This document shows, piece after piece, positions 40,751 to 49,454 of a stretch of DNA of 52,495 bases. The number at the start of each line of letters is the position of its first letter. Within the stretch, counting starts at the first letter, position 1. The position numbers and the translations under genes were made by a program. Origin of the DNA: Chloroflexota bacterium (GTDB taxonomy: Bacteria; Chloroflexota; Anaerolineae; Aggregatilineales; Phototrophicaceae); the NCBI GenBank assembly GCA_011523735.1, contig WTGB01000043.1, positions 1 through 52,495 of the forward strand, written 5' to 3'. The notes beneath the pieces were generated by a model that did not search any database, had not been told where the DNA came from, and saw only the letters and a list, made by a program, of their open reading frames with translations.

Positions 40751-43300
40751 TCAGGCGCGTAATTCGGCCTTGAGGCGATGCCGCGCTGCGCCGATGATCT
40801 TCTTGCGGATCTTGGCGGCGTTTTTGTCCGTCAGCGTTCTATTTTCGTCTTGGTAAGTCAGCGAATAGGCGAGGCTCTTCTTGCCGGGCGGGATCTGATC
40901 GCCGGTATAGACATCAAAGAGTTTGACATCTTTCAGCAAGCGTCCGCCGGCTTGACGGATCACGGCTTCGACCTCGCCAGCGGTCCTGTCCGCGCTGACG
41001 ACCAGGGCGATATCTTCGAGGACAGCGGGCGTCGTCGGCAGGGATGTGATGGCGTGCAGGCGCTGATGATGCTGGATCAAAGGCGCGACCTGCAGCTCAG
41101 CGCAGACCAGTTTCGCGTCGGTCAGTTTGAAGCGCGCGGCGACTTCGGGATGGAGCTCGCCAAAGCTGCCGATGCATTCGCGACCGACATAGAGATCAGC
41201 CGAGCGACCGGGATGGAAACTGCTGTGACTGCCGCGTTGATAGCTGTAATCGTCGATATGCAAGCCAGCAAGCAGGTTCTCGATGATGCCCTTCAAGTCG
41301 TAGAAGTCCATCGCAGCAGCGGAGGGAGCGCTCTGCCACCAAGGCTCGTCGCGCGGTCCCGTCAACAGAATGCCCAAATGCAGCGGCTCTTCCGGCAGCA
41401 GATCGTGGCGCCCCAGGTAGACCTTACCCACCTCGAAGAGTTGCTGCGATGCCTGATAGCGCGCGTTGCTGACGGCGCTCTCGAGCATGTTGATGAGCAG
41501 CGTCTTACGCAACACGTTACGCTCGCTGGCGGCCGGATTGACGATCTCGACATAGTCTCCTTCCGGTAGAGATGAAGCTAAACCCCGGGGCACAAGCATC
41601 GCTTCGCTTTCACGGCTGGTGAAACGATAGCTGATGACTTCATAGAGACCTTGCCCGACCAGGATATCGCGGATGCGCTCCTCGATGATGACCGTAGTGT
41701 TCTCCCACTGCGGCGGCATTTCGTCAGCCATGATGCTGTTCGGTATCTTATCGTAGCCGATGATGCGGGCGATCTCTTCCAGCAGGTCGGCTTGGCCCAC
41801 GACTTGGTCACCGCTTATATCCAGGCGATGATCGGGCGCCGTCGCCCGGATTAGATCGCCGTCAAGTTCGATTTCAAACTCAAGTCGGCGCAGCACGTCA
41901 GCCGCAGCTTCCAGCGTGACCTCCATACCCAGCAGGCGGTTGACGCGCTGGATCGGCAAGTCGACTGTGACAGTCTCAGGCGGCCGGGGATAGCGGTCTA
42001 GGACGCCAGCCGCGACCGTTCCGCCGCCGAGCTGCCGCATCAACTCGATGCCGCGCTGACAGCCCAGGATGGCCTGCGAGGGATGGACGCCGCGGCTGAA
42101 ACGAGCCGAGGCTTCGGTATAGACACGCTGTTCCTTGATCGTCTTGCGGATGCCGATATTGTTCCAGGCGGCCGCTTCCAGCAGCACGTTGCGAGTGGAC
42201 TCATTGATTTCGGTTTCGCCGCCGCCGATGACGCCGCCTAGACTCAAAGCGCCGGCGGTATCAGCTACCAGGATTGTCTCCGCGCCCAGATCGCGCAGGA
42301 TGTCGTCGAGAGTCTCCAGCGTTTCGCCCTTTTCGGGCAGGCGCGTGATGATGGTGGGTGTGCCGCCGGCCCGCTCGACCAGCTTGTCGTAATCGAAGGC
42401 GTGCAGGGGTGTGCCCAACTCGAAGGTGAGGTAGTTCGTCACATCGACGATGTTGTTGCGCGGGCGCTGGCCGATGAGCTTGAGGCGGTGCTGCAGCCAG
42501 AAGGGCGACGGCTTTACTTCGGTATCGTGCAGCAGCGTGAGCGTGAAGCGCGGATTCAGTTCGGGCTCGCGGATGTCGATATCGACTTGTCCGTCTATAG
42601 GCTGGCCTTCAGCCAGGAAGTCGAAAAATGGATAGCGCATCTCGACATCCAGTAGCGCCGCCACCTCACGCGCCACGCCAATCATGCTGAAACAGCGCGC
42701 CAGATTGGGCGTGAATTCGATATCCAGCAAGACATCGCCGAGCACATCAGCCAGCGCCGTGCCGGCCACGTAATTTTCGTCGTGATCCATGACGATGACG
42801 CCTTCATGCTCATCGGAGATGCCCAGTTCTTTTTCCGAGCAGACCATGCTCTTGTTGTAGATGCCGCGTAGCTCTTTGCCTTTGAGCGTCATACGTTTCG
42901 GCTTCTCGCTGTGGCCGTCCCAGACGGTCGCCCCTTCCATAGCGAAGGCGCTCCAGATCGGCGGGTTGATCTCGCCCTGATCTTTGTAGCCGAAGAGGTT
43001 GGTCGCGCCGGTCACACATTGTTCGAGTTCAGCGCCGCCATAGTCGACCATCGCCAGCACCAGGCGGTCGGCCCGCGGATGCGCCTTGACTTCGACGATC
43101 CTGCCTAGCAGCAGCTTGTCATGATCCCAGACCAGATGGTCCGAGCGGGGCATCTGTACGCCGGGGACTTTACGCTGTGGCAAACCGATGTACTTGATGT
43201 GGGCGACTTCCAAGCCGGCCACGGTCAGGCGCTCGGCGAGCAACTCGACCGGGACGTCGATGTCGACGTAGTCTTTGAGCCATGAGATAGGTACAAGCAT
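40751..43300 (-). CDS. pheT: Phenylalanine-tRNA ligase beta subunit
   Basis: 849 residues. Domains in order: OB-fold tRNA-binding region (~40-150, HPRADRLVLAMVDYG, CVTGATN), B3/B4 editing domain (~210-390, DVTNYLTFELGTPLHAFDYDKL), B5 DNA-binding-like domain (~405-475), the catalytic-like core, and the C-terminal ferredoxin-fold anticodon domain (~750-849, PAVLEDIALVVSADRTAGEVE). Forms the alpha2-beta2 synthetase with PheS. Lies 35 bases after pheS, in the same T-box controlled transcript. Confidence 0.97.
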   Translation of the reverse strand: MLVPISWLKDYVDIDVPVELLAERLTVAGLEVAHIKYIGLPQRKVPGVQMPRSDHLVWDHDKLLLGRIVEVKAHPRADRLVLAMVDYGGAELEQCVTGATNLFGYKDQGEINPPIWSAFAMEGATVWDGHSEKPKRMTLKGKELRGIYNKSMVCSEKELGISDEHEGVIVMDHDENYVAGTALADVLGDVLLDIEFTPNLARCFSMIGVAREVAALLDVEMRYPFFDFLAEGQPIDGQVDIDIREPELNPRFTLTLLHDTEVKPSPFWLQHRLKLIGQRPRNNIVDVTNYLTFELGTPLHAFDYDKLVERAGGTPTIITRLPEKGETLETLDDILRDLGAETILVADTAGALSLGGVIGGGETEINESTRNVLLEAAAWNNIGIRKTIKEQRVYTEASARFSRGVHPSQAILGCQRGIELMRQLGGGTVAAGVLDRYPRPPETVTVDLPIQRVNRLLGMEVTLEAAADVLRRLEFEIELDGDLIRATAPDHRLDISGDQVVGQADLLEEIARIIGYDKIPNSIMADEMPPQWENTTVIIEERIRDILVGQGLYEVISYRFTSRESEAMLVPRGLASSLPEGDYVEIVNPAASERNVLRKTLLINMLESAVSNARYQASQQLFEVGKVYLGRHDLLPEEPLHLGILLTGPRDEPWWQSAPSAAAMDFYDLKGIIENLLAGLHIDDYSYQRGSHSSFHPGRSADLYVGRECIGSFGELHPEVAARFKLTDAKLVCAELQVAPLIQHHQRLHAITSLPTTPAVLEDIALVVSADRTAGEVEAVIRQAGGRLLKDVKLFDVYTGDQIPPGKKSLAYSLTYQDENRTLTDKNAAKIRKKIIGAARHRLKAELRA

Positions 43301-43335
43301 GTTTCACCGCTTCCTTTCAGATGGTTTCGCGTTAG

Positions 43336-44370
43336 TTAGAACTGCTGCAAGAAACGCAGATCGTTGCTCCAGAAGTAGCGGATATCCTGGATGCCGTGCT
43401 TGAGCATGGTGATGCGCTCAGGACCCATGCCGAAAGCGAAGCCGCTCCATTCGCTGGGATCATAGCCGCCATTGCGCAGTACAGTTGGATGCACCATGCC
43501 GCTACCGGCGATTTCCAGCCAACCGGTGTATTTGCAGACGCGGCAGCCCTCTCCGCTGCAAAGGAAGCACTCGACATCGACTTCCATGCTCGGCTCGGTG
43601 AAGGGGAAATATGAGGCGCGGAAACGCACCTTGGCTTTCGGGTTATACATGCGCTTGGCGAATTCAGCGATGGTGCCTTTGAGGTCGCTCATGCGGATGT
43701 TGCGCCCGATCGCCAAGCCTTCGACCTGGGTGAATTGAATCTCGCTGCGGGCGGTGATTTGCTCCTGCCGGTAGCACATGCCGGGCAAGATGACGCGAAT
43801 TGGTTTGCTGCCGCCGTCTCCAAGGTCTCGCATGGCTCGGATCTGGCCGGGCGATGTGTGCGTGCGCAGGAGCACCCGGCTGTCAGCCGTGTAAAATGTA
43901 TCTTGCATATCGCGAGCCGGGTGGTGCGGCGGCAGATTGAGCAGGGTGAAGTTCAAGTCGTCCTCCTCGACATCGCGGCTCTGATAGACGTGGAAGCCCA
44001 TATCCGCCCAGATCGCCTGAAACTCGCGGTGGGTGCGCGTTGATGGATGCAAGCCTCCGCGGCGGCGAGGATGGGCCGGCAGGCTGATGTCGATTTCGCC
44101 TTCTTCCAGGTCGAGCGCCAGGGCATGACTTTGGATCAATGCCTCGCGCTGCTCAAAGGCGGTGTTGAGTTCGGATTGCAGAGCATTTACTTGCCGACCG
44201 AAAGCAGCGCGTTCAGCCTGCGGCAAAGCGCCGATCTCGCCAAAGAGCTTCGCGACAGCGCCGCGCCGGCCCAGGTACTTGCTGCGCCAGTCTCCTAAGG
44301 TCTTGCTATCCTTGGCCTTCTCTAGCGTTTGCAGAGCTTCGTCACGAACCTGCTCAATTGGATTGGACAT
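43336..44370 (-). CDS. pheS: Phenylalanine-tRNA ligase alpha subunit
   Basis: 344 residues from MSNPIEQVRD (44370; GGAAAGGA upstream). N-terminal coiled-coil arm (KYLGRRGAVAKLFGEIG), class II core with HPARDMQDTFY, TSPGQIRAM, GMCYRQEQITARSEIQFTQVEGLAIG, a four-cysteine stretch (CFLCSGEGCRVC) and motif 3 in FGMGPERITMLKHGI. Catalyses phenylalanine activation and transfer to tRNA-Phe with PheT. Regulated by the T-box leader just upstream. Confidence 0.97.
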   Translation of the reverse strand: MSNPIEQVRDEALQTLEKAKDSKTLGDWRSKYLGRRGAVAKLFGEIGALPQAERAAFGRQVNALQSELNTAFEQREALIQSHALALDLEEGEIDISLPAHPRRRGGLHPSTRTHREFQAIWADMGFHVYQSRDVEEDDLNFTLLNLPPHHPARDMQDTFYTADSRVLLRTHTSPGQIRAMRDLGDGGSKPIRVILPGMCYRQEQITARSEIQFTQVEGLAIGRNIRMSDLKGTIAEFAKRMYNPKAKVRFRASYFPFTEPSMEVDVECFLCSGEGCRVCKYTGWLEIAGSGMVHPTVLRNGGYDPSEWSGFAFGMGPERITMLKHGIQDIRYFWSNDLRFLQQF

Positions 44371-44418
44371 GCGTATTCCTTTCCACATCTGTTTCATGGC
44401 GTCTATGTCAGCGCCCAC

Positions 44419-44716
44419 AAAAAAACGCCCCCGTTCCCAGTAGGGACGAGAGCGTCAGCTTCCCGCGGTACCACCCTATTTCGACGCCATCTTGCAGCGC
44501 CGCGCTTCATTCGTCCTTTCACGCCGGACCAGCGGAGCGAACTACTCTGGCTTCGCGTTGCCATTTCACCCGTCGGCTCGGAAGGGAATTCCGCATCTGC
44601 CTCGGCGGCCGCTTCCAGTCAACGGCGGCCCCTCCCTGTTCCGGCAGGCATCTAGCTTATTCGGCGGCGATGCACTTGCGGACTGTCTTCGTCTTCGCTT
44701 TTAGCGGTATTCAATT
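44419..44716 (-). ncRNA. T-box leader (tRNA-sensing riboswitch) of pheST
   Basis: On the minus strand the conserved T-box AGGGTGGTACCGCG (44464-44477) is followed by the terminator hairpin (ACGCTCTCGTCCC/GGGAACGGGGGCGT) and a run of T (44419-44425), 49 bases before the pheS start. Uncharged tRNA-Phe should pair its acceptor end with the T-box and favour the antiterminator. A UUC triplet that could be the specifier codon lies at 44586-44588, but this placement is uncertain. Leader length (~300) is normal. Confidence 0.92.
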
Positions 44717-44722
44717 GCGGGC

Positions 44723-44752
44723 ATTATCGCGCGGCTAATCCCTGTCTGTCAA
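44723..44752 (-). promoter_or_regulatory. Promoter of the pheST T-box transcript
   Basis: Minus strand TTGACA (44752-44747), 18-base spacer, GATAAT (44728-44723). Transcription should start near 44716, giving a ~345-base leader. Confidence 0.8.
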
Positions 44753-44784
44753 GCCGCTGGCTAGGCAGATTTGTCAAAGAAGGG

Positions 44785-46704
44785 TCAAGGGTCTTCAATG
44801 GTGATCTCGCCAAGCGGCAGCATCTCGGGCACGTAGCCGGTATTGTTTTCCCAGGCAAGCCGATCGCCGGTGCTCTTGTTGTACAGGATCAGCATGAGTC
44901 GATATGTTCCTGGCGATACTTGAGAGACATCTATCTCGTATTGCCGCAGCTCCCCTTCAGCCAATAGCGGCAGGTCCAGTTGCGCGACATTGTGCCAGTC
45001 TTCGCTAATCAGTTGATAGGACATGTTGTAGTCTTGCGAGTCGAAGGCTTGCCGGGGCGTCCACTTGCCGATAAAGATTACCGCGTTCGCGTCTGATTTG
45101 AGGCCCATCTTAAAGAATTCATATTGGATGAACTCGTTATGATATAGGGCGGGGTTAGCGGGCGGCTGGCAATCGAGCAGGTCCCAAGAATAGTGATTGA
45201 TAATGGTATTTAAGCCAAGCGATTGTTCTCCGCAGAACTGATAATGCAGCCCATGCATTACCTCGGCCGCCTCGGACAATTCTTCCGCACCCGTAAAAGG
45301 TTTTTGATAAATGTGCCAGACTGTCGGGGAATGTAACGCTTGATTTTGAAGTTGTTCGACAAGCTCGTCAGTGTTTTGCGGGAGTCCGATCTCGATCCTG
45401 CCTTGAGAAAAATAGTACTGGCGCTGCGAGACTTTCGTAGTGAAGCCCGTCATTGTCACCGGTAGGAGGGAGTGGTGATAAATTTCAATGAAGGGATAAC
45501 TCAAAATATAGGGTTTGTGAGTCTGTTCATGAGCCAATCGGGATAAGACTTGGGTGGGCGGAAGCCAAAACGATGCGGCGCGATAAGCTATGATATTCCA
45601 CCAATTTGCCGAATGCTGGAAAGTATAGCCCGAGAGCAACCAAAGCAGTGCTAAAAACCCCAGCCAACGCTTCCACCTATAAAATGCGTACAGACCCGCG
45701 GCAGCGCAGAGGACAAGGAGTATCCACCCATCCAGTTGATGTCTCATCGTAGAGGGTGTTATTAGGTTAGTGTATTCACCCAACAACGCTATTGTGAGCA
45801 AGAATAGCGCAGGCAGAGTGAACCATGATTGGTAGCGGATCAAACCCTGTCTTATGCCCAAGATTAATCCGGCGGCGGTCAATATCAATAGTAGCAAAGG
45901 CTGGTTGTTCAGCATAACAGTGAGCCAGAGATTGACAGCTGCAAAACCGCTTGTCGTACTATTTTGCAAATGGCTGATTGAAGTGCTGTAGCCAGACAAG
46001 ACGAGCGCGGCCATCGGCAGACAGAGAAGAATGGCTATTACAATGGCCAGCCCGACAGATAGCCAGCGGCGGTTTTTGGGCACAAATAACAAATGATACA
46101 GACCAAGCGAAAACAGCAGCGTGGCGCTGAAGAGATGTGTCATCACAAGCGCGAAGGCAGCCCCGCCGAGCGAGACGAGGTCTCTTGTTCTAGGAGTGTC
46201 TCTCCTGTGAATGATGCGGAGATATTGCCAAATCGTCACGCAGGAAAGCAATACGAACAATGTGTAAGGGCGCGCGTGGGCAATGTAGAAATTGAAAAAC
46301 GCATTGCTCACTACAATGACCACGGCGAACAAGCCGGCGACCGGGGCAATAAAATCCCGCGCCAGGCGATAGACAAGTGCCACTTGCAGAAGCGAAAGAA
46401 ATACGCCGAGAACACGCAGTATAGCAACATCGGGGGATGTCAGTTTGCTCCATGCGGTCAACAAAATGTAAAAGCCAGGCATATGAGACGGGTGCGCCTG
46501 CTGATGCCATTGTAGAAAATCGGCAGGACTCCCCCGGTCGGCAATAGCTGTGCTGCTTATGGTCAACCATTCATCGAAGGATGGTGGAACCAAATCGGTT
46601 TGATATAGGGTCATTGATGAAACGAAGAGCAAGATAGGAATCACCCACAGCCAATGGCTGAAGATGCTCTGCATATCATTTGTCTCTGAGGCAGAAACCC
46701 TCAT
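44785..46704 (-). CDS. GT39-like (GT-C fold) membrane glycosyltransferase, coupled to proA
   Basis: 639 residues from the ATG at 46704, which overlaps the proA stop (ATGA). The longer frame to 46860 lies inside proA and is not used. Features: first helix, acidic motif PPSFDEWLTIS, HPSHMPGFYILL, about eleven membrane segments, and ARPYTLFVLL in the PMT-type position. The C-terminal ~220 residues are a diverged copy of the module in the 0-10 kb glycosyltransferase block (TVWHIYQKP, YQFCGEQ, then a beta-rich tail ending GTYRLMLILYNKSTGDRL). Lower GC than proA. Linkage to proline synthesis is probably only transcriptional. Confidence 0.8.
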   Translation of the reverse strand: MRVSASETNDMQSIFSHWLWVIPILLFVSSMTLYQTDLVPPSFDEWLTISSTAIADRGSPADFLQWHQQAHPSHMPGFYILLTAWSKLTSPDVAILRVLGVFLSLLQVALVYRLARDFIAPVAGLFAVVIVVSNAFFNFYIAHARPYTLFVLLSCVTIWQYLRIIHRRDTPRTRDLVSLGGAAFALVMTHLFSATLLFSLGLYHLLFVPKNRRWLSVGLAIVIAILLCLPMAALVLSGYSTSISHLQNSTTSGFAAVNLWLTVMLNNQPLLLLILTAAGLILGIRQGLIRYQSWFTLPALFLLTIALLGEYTNLITPSTMRHQLDGWILLVLCAAAGLYAFYRWKRWLGFLALLWLLSGYTFQHSANWWNIIAYRAASFWLPPTQVLSRLAHEQTHKPYILSYPFIEIYHHSLLPVTMTGFTTKVSQRQYYFSQGRIEIGLPQNTDELVEQLQNQALHSPTVWHIYQKPFTGAEELSEAAEVMHGLHYQFCGEQSLGLNTIINHYSWDLLDCQPPANPALYHNEFIQYEFFKMGLKSDANAVIFIGKWTPRQAFDSQDYNMSYQLISEDWHNVAQLDLPLLAEGELRQYEIDVSQVSPGTYRLMLILYNKSTGDRLAWENNTGYVPEMLPLGEITIEDP

Positions 46705-47975
46705 GGGCGCGATGTATAATCGCCTTTGACGATCCACTTGTAAGTCGTCAATTCTTCCAGCGCCATTGGACCGCGGGCATGCAGTTTCTGCGTGCTGATA
46801 GCCACTTCGGCGCCCATGCCCATGGCGCTGCCGTCGGTGAAGCGGGTGCTGGCGTTCCAATAGACGGCGGCGGAATCCACTTCGTTGAGAAAGCGTTCGG
46901 CATTCGCGGCTGTCTCGGTGAGGATGCTGTCCGAGTGTTGGGTGCCGTGCCGCGCCACATGCGCGATCGCATCGTCAACATCGTCTACCACTTTTAAGTT
47001 GAGCGTCAGATTGTACCACTCGGTGTCGAAGTCAGTATCCGCGGCCGGCACGACCCGCTCGTCGGCGCCGACGATATCGTAGGCGCGCTGCTCGGCGTGG
47101 AATTCGACGCCAGCTTTGCCCAGGACGTCGACCACTTGCGGCAGCAATTCCTCGGCGAGCGCTTCGTGTACGAGCAAGGTTTCCATCGAATTGCAGACGG
47201 CCGGGCGCTGCGTCTTGGCATTATCCAGAACCGGCAGCACCTTATCCATGCGGGCGCTGGCGTCGACGAAGATGTGGCAGACGCCAATGCCGCCCGTGAT
47301 GACGGGGATGCTGCTATTTTCGCGGCAGAAGGTATGTAGCCCGTTGCCGCCGCGCGGGATGATCATGTCTATATATTCGTAAAGGCGCAGCATCTCGCTG
47401 ACGTAGCGGCGGTCGGTGCTGCTGATGTATTGAATAGCATCCGCAGGAAAGCCGCGCTGAACAAGGACATCTTGCAGGACTTCGGTGAGCTTTACATTGC
47501 TATTGAGCACATCCGAGCCGCCGCGCAAGATTACGGCGTTGCCTGTCTTCAGCGCCAAGGTGGAGATATCCACCGTGACATTCGGGCGCGATTCGTAGAT
47601 TGTGCCGAGTACGCCGAGCGGGGTGCGCCGTTTGATGAGTTGCAAGCCGTTGTCTAGGGTGGTGTCCAGCAGGACTTCGCCAACCGGGTCGGGCAATTCC
47701 GCCACTTTCCGGACATCAGCGATGATGCCCGGCATGCGCTGCTGAAGGGCGATGCGATCGCGGATCCAAATGGGGTCAATGCCGCTTTCCGCCGCAAGAT
47801 CGAGGTCCCGCTGGTTTGCCGCCAGGATCTCGCCCGTACGCGCCTGGAGCGCATCGGCGATTGCGTTTATCACCGCATTCTTTTCGGCGGTAGATTTCCG
47901 CGCGAGGCTGGCAGCGGCGGCCCGGGCGCGGGCGCCCATTTGCCGCAGATCAATTGCTTCCGCTATTACTTCCAT
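46701..47975 (-). CDS. proA: Gamma-glutamyl phosphate reductase
   Basis: Second step of proline synthesis: NADPH reduction of glutamyl-5-phosphate to the semialdehyde. 424 residues from MEVIAEAIDL (47975; AAGGAAGG and AGAGG upstream). ALDH fold with IYESRPNVTVDIS, ILRGGSDVLNSN, IPRGGNGLH, catalytic C261 in AVCNSMETLLVH, and a C-terminal dimer region ending RGPMALEELTTYKWIVKGDY. proB lies 1.5 kb upstream in the same direction, but an opposite-strand gene lies between them, so the usual proBA operon is interrupted. Confidence 0.97.
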   Translation of the reverse strand: MEVIAEAIDLRQMGARARAAAASLARKSTAEKNAVINAIADALQARTGEILAANQRDLDLAAESGIDPIWIRDRIALQQRMPGIIADVRKVAELPDPVGEVLLDTTLDNGLQLIKRRTPLGVLGTIYESRPNVTVDISTLALKTGNAVILRGGSDVLNSNVKLTEVLQDVLVQRGFPADAIQYISSTDRRYVSEMLRLYEYIDMIIPRGGNGLHTFCRENSSIPVITGGIGVCHIFVDASARMDKVLPVLDNAKTQRPAVCNSMETLLVHEALAEELLPQVVDVLGKAGVEFHAEQRAYDIVGADERVVPAADTDFDTEWYNLTLNLKVVDDVDDAIAHVARHGTQHSDSILTETAANAERFLNEVDSAAVYWNASTRFTDGSAMGMGAEVAISTQKLHARGPMALEELTTYKWIVKGDYTSRP

Positions 47976-48157
47976 CCTCTTGCCTTCCTTCGGCTCGCTG
48001 CATTGCTTATGAGATTTACTATAGATGGCGCTAAATTGCAACGGCTTGAAGCTGAAATCGTATGTGATTGAGTTTCAAAGTGTCTCATAAAATCTTGACG
48101 GAACAGGTGGTAAAATGCCGGTTAGTACGAGAGCGTAGATTGGTTGGAGCTGCCGCA

Positions 48158-49168
48158 ATGCTGCAAAATGGAGTTGATTCCAGGCAGGTCGTGAATTTTA
48201 GTATTGTCTTTTCGATCTTGCTTTGCGCCGCGATTGTCGCGATGGGGGGTGTGCTAAGCCAGTTCGAGATCATCCCGCATCCGGAAGATCCATTGGTCTA
48301 CGAGTGGCAGTTGGCGGAGCAAACCGCCTGGGGGCAACTCACCGCCTGGCTTGGCTTCGCGCTGCATCAGTTGTTTATTTGGGCTGCGGTTGTTTACGCC
48401 CAAAAGCGTTACAGCAAACGCGATTACCGAGATTCTTTACGTCCGGTGAATGTGTGGGCGCTGGGGATCAATCTTGTTTTTATCGTTCTGCATTATCTGC
48501 AAACGATGATATTTTATGATGCCATTGCGCAAGACTTGCCTAGTTGGACAGCGCAATTTGCGGTTGCGCTGATGCTGATAGTTATCCTAGGGATGGAAAA
48601 CCAACGCCGGGGATTATTTTTTGGCAGAAAAGTAAAGTTCCGCAAGGCATTTACCGATGGCTTACGCAAATATCACGGCTATTTCTTCAGCTTTGCTGTG
48701 ATCTACACATTCTGGTTTCACCCTATGGTGCCTACCTGGGGACATTTGATTGGCTTCATTCACGTCGTTCTGGTGATGGCGCAGGGCTCATTAATGTTTA
48801 TGCGCGTCCACTTGAACAAGCGCTGGATGTTTTTGCTGGAGATATTGGTATTGCCCCATGCATTTCAGGTCGCGCTTAACCAGAGCAGCAATATCTGGCC
48901 GATGTTCTTTTTTGGTTTCGCGGCAATTTTCTTGGTTACGCAGATGCACGGCTTGGGGCTGCGACCCTGGGTTCGGCAAGTTTTCTATGGCTCCTTTCTG
49001 CTTTTAGTGCTGTATGTCTATCTGGTTATGCGTGAGCCATATCAAGTCAATGAAGTTCTGCGCATACCGCTTATCGAGTACGTGGTGCTCTTTGTTATGT
49101 ACTGGATTTATCTTGCCAGCGCGTGGCTCAGCAGCCGATTTCGTCAGTTGAGTTTGGCCGGGGGCTAG
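48158..49168 (+). CDS. Hypothetical polytopic membrane protein inserted between proB and proA
   Basis: 336 residues from the ATG at 48158 (TTGGAG upstream; the frame extends to 48068 without a better site). About eight hydrophobic segments. Noticeable are HYLQTMIFYD, a histidine-bearing FHPMVPTWGHLIGFIHVV stretch, and LEILVLPHAFQVALNQ; conserved-looking histidines in helices could bind a metal or haem, but I recognise no family. It is on the strand opposite to proA and proB. A Uma2 remnant overlaps its stop codon from the other side. Confidence 0.75.
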   Translation: MLQNGVDSRQVVNFSIVFSILLCAAIVAMGGVLSQFEIIPHPEDPLVYEWQLAEQTAWGQLTAWLGFALHQLFIWAAVVYAQKRYSKRDYRDSLRPVNVWALGINLVFIVLHYLQTMIFYDAIAQDLPSWTAQFAVALMLIVILGMENQRRGLFFGRKVKFRKAFTDGLRKYHGYFFSFAVIYTFWFHPMVPTWGHLIGFIHVVLVMAQGSLMFMRVHLNKRWMFLLEILVLPHAFQVALNQSSNIWPMFFFGFAAIFLVTQMHGLGLRPWVRQVFYGSFLLLVLYVYLVMREPYQVNEVLRIPLIEYVVLFVMYWIYLASAWLSSRFRQLSLAGG

Positions 49169-49407
49169 CTCGTCGCGGGTGGGAATAATTCTCGTAGTGG
49201 CAGCTTAAAGGCGGGGAGGATGTCTTCGCCGGATAATGCACCGTCGATACCGATGACTTCGACTTTGATTGTGCCGTCTTCAGTTCGGCGGCAGACTTCG
49301 ATCCCCTTTTGGTCCGGAATCACAATCCAAACCAGTTGCATACTGTGGTGTAGAGGCGCATTTTCACTTCCACGGCGATATTCGTCCTCATCTCTTCTAT
49401 AAAGAGT
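49165..49407 (-). pseudogene. Remnant of a Uma2-family (DUF820) endonuclease gene, C-terminal part
   Basis: An open minus-strand frame of ~80 codons ends at 49165. It reads QLVWIVIPDQKGIEVCRR, then a VEVIGIDGALSGEDILPAF segment and LPLRELF, the typical last two beta strands and end of Uma2-type restriction-endonuclease-like proteins. An in-frame stop at 49408 cuts it off, and the catalytic core (PDLAVEV, D-E-K) is absent. The segment before QLVW (EYRRGSENAPLHH) is degraded. Uma2 genes are frequent in Chloroflexota and Cyanobacteria and often decay. Confidence 0.65.
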
Positions 49408-49454
49408 CTAACATAGTTTGCTTGGTATTTGGATTTTGCGGACGCGGGGCGAAG

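Noticed and set aside
46705..46860. N-terminal extension of the glycosyltransferase next to proA
   Set aside because: It lies fully inside proA, is Arg/His-rich unlike a membrane protein start, and an ATGA-coupled start exists at 46704.
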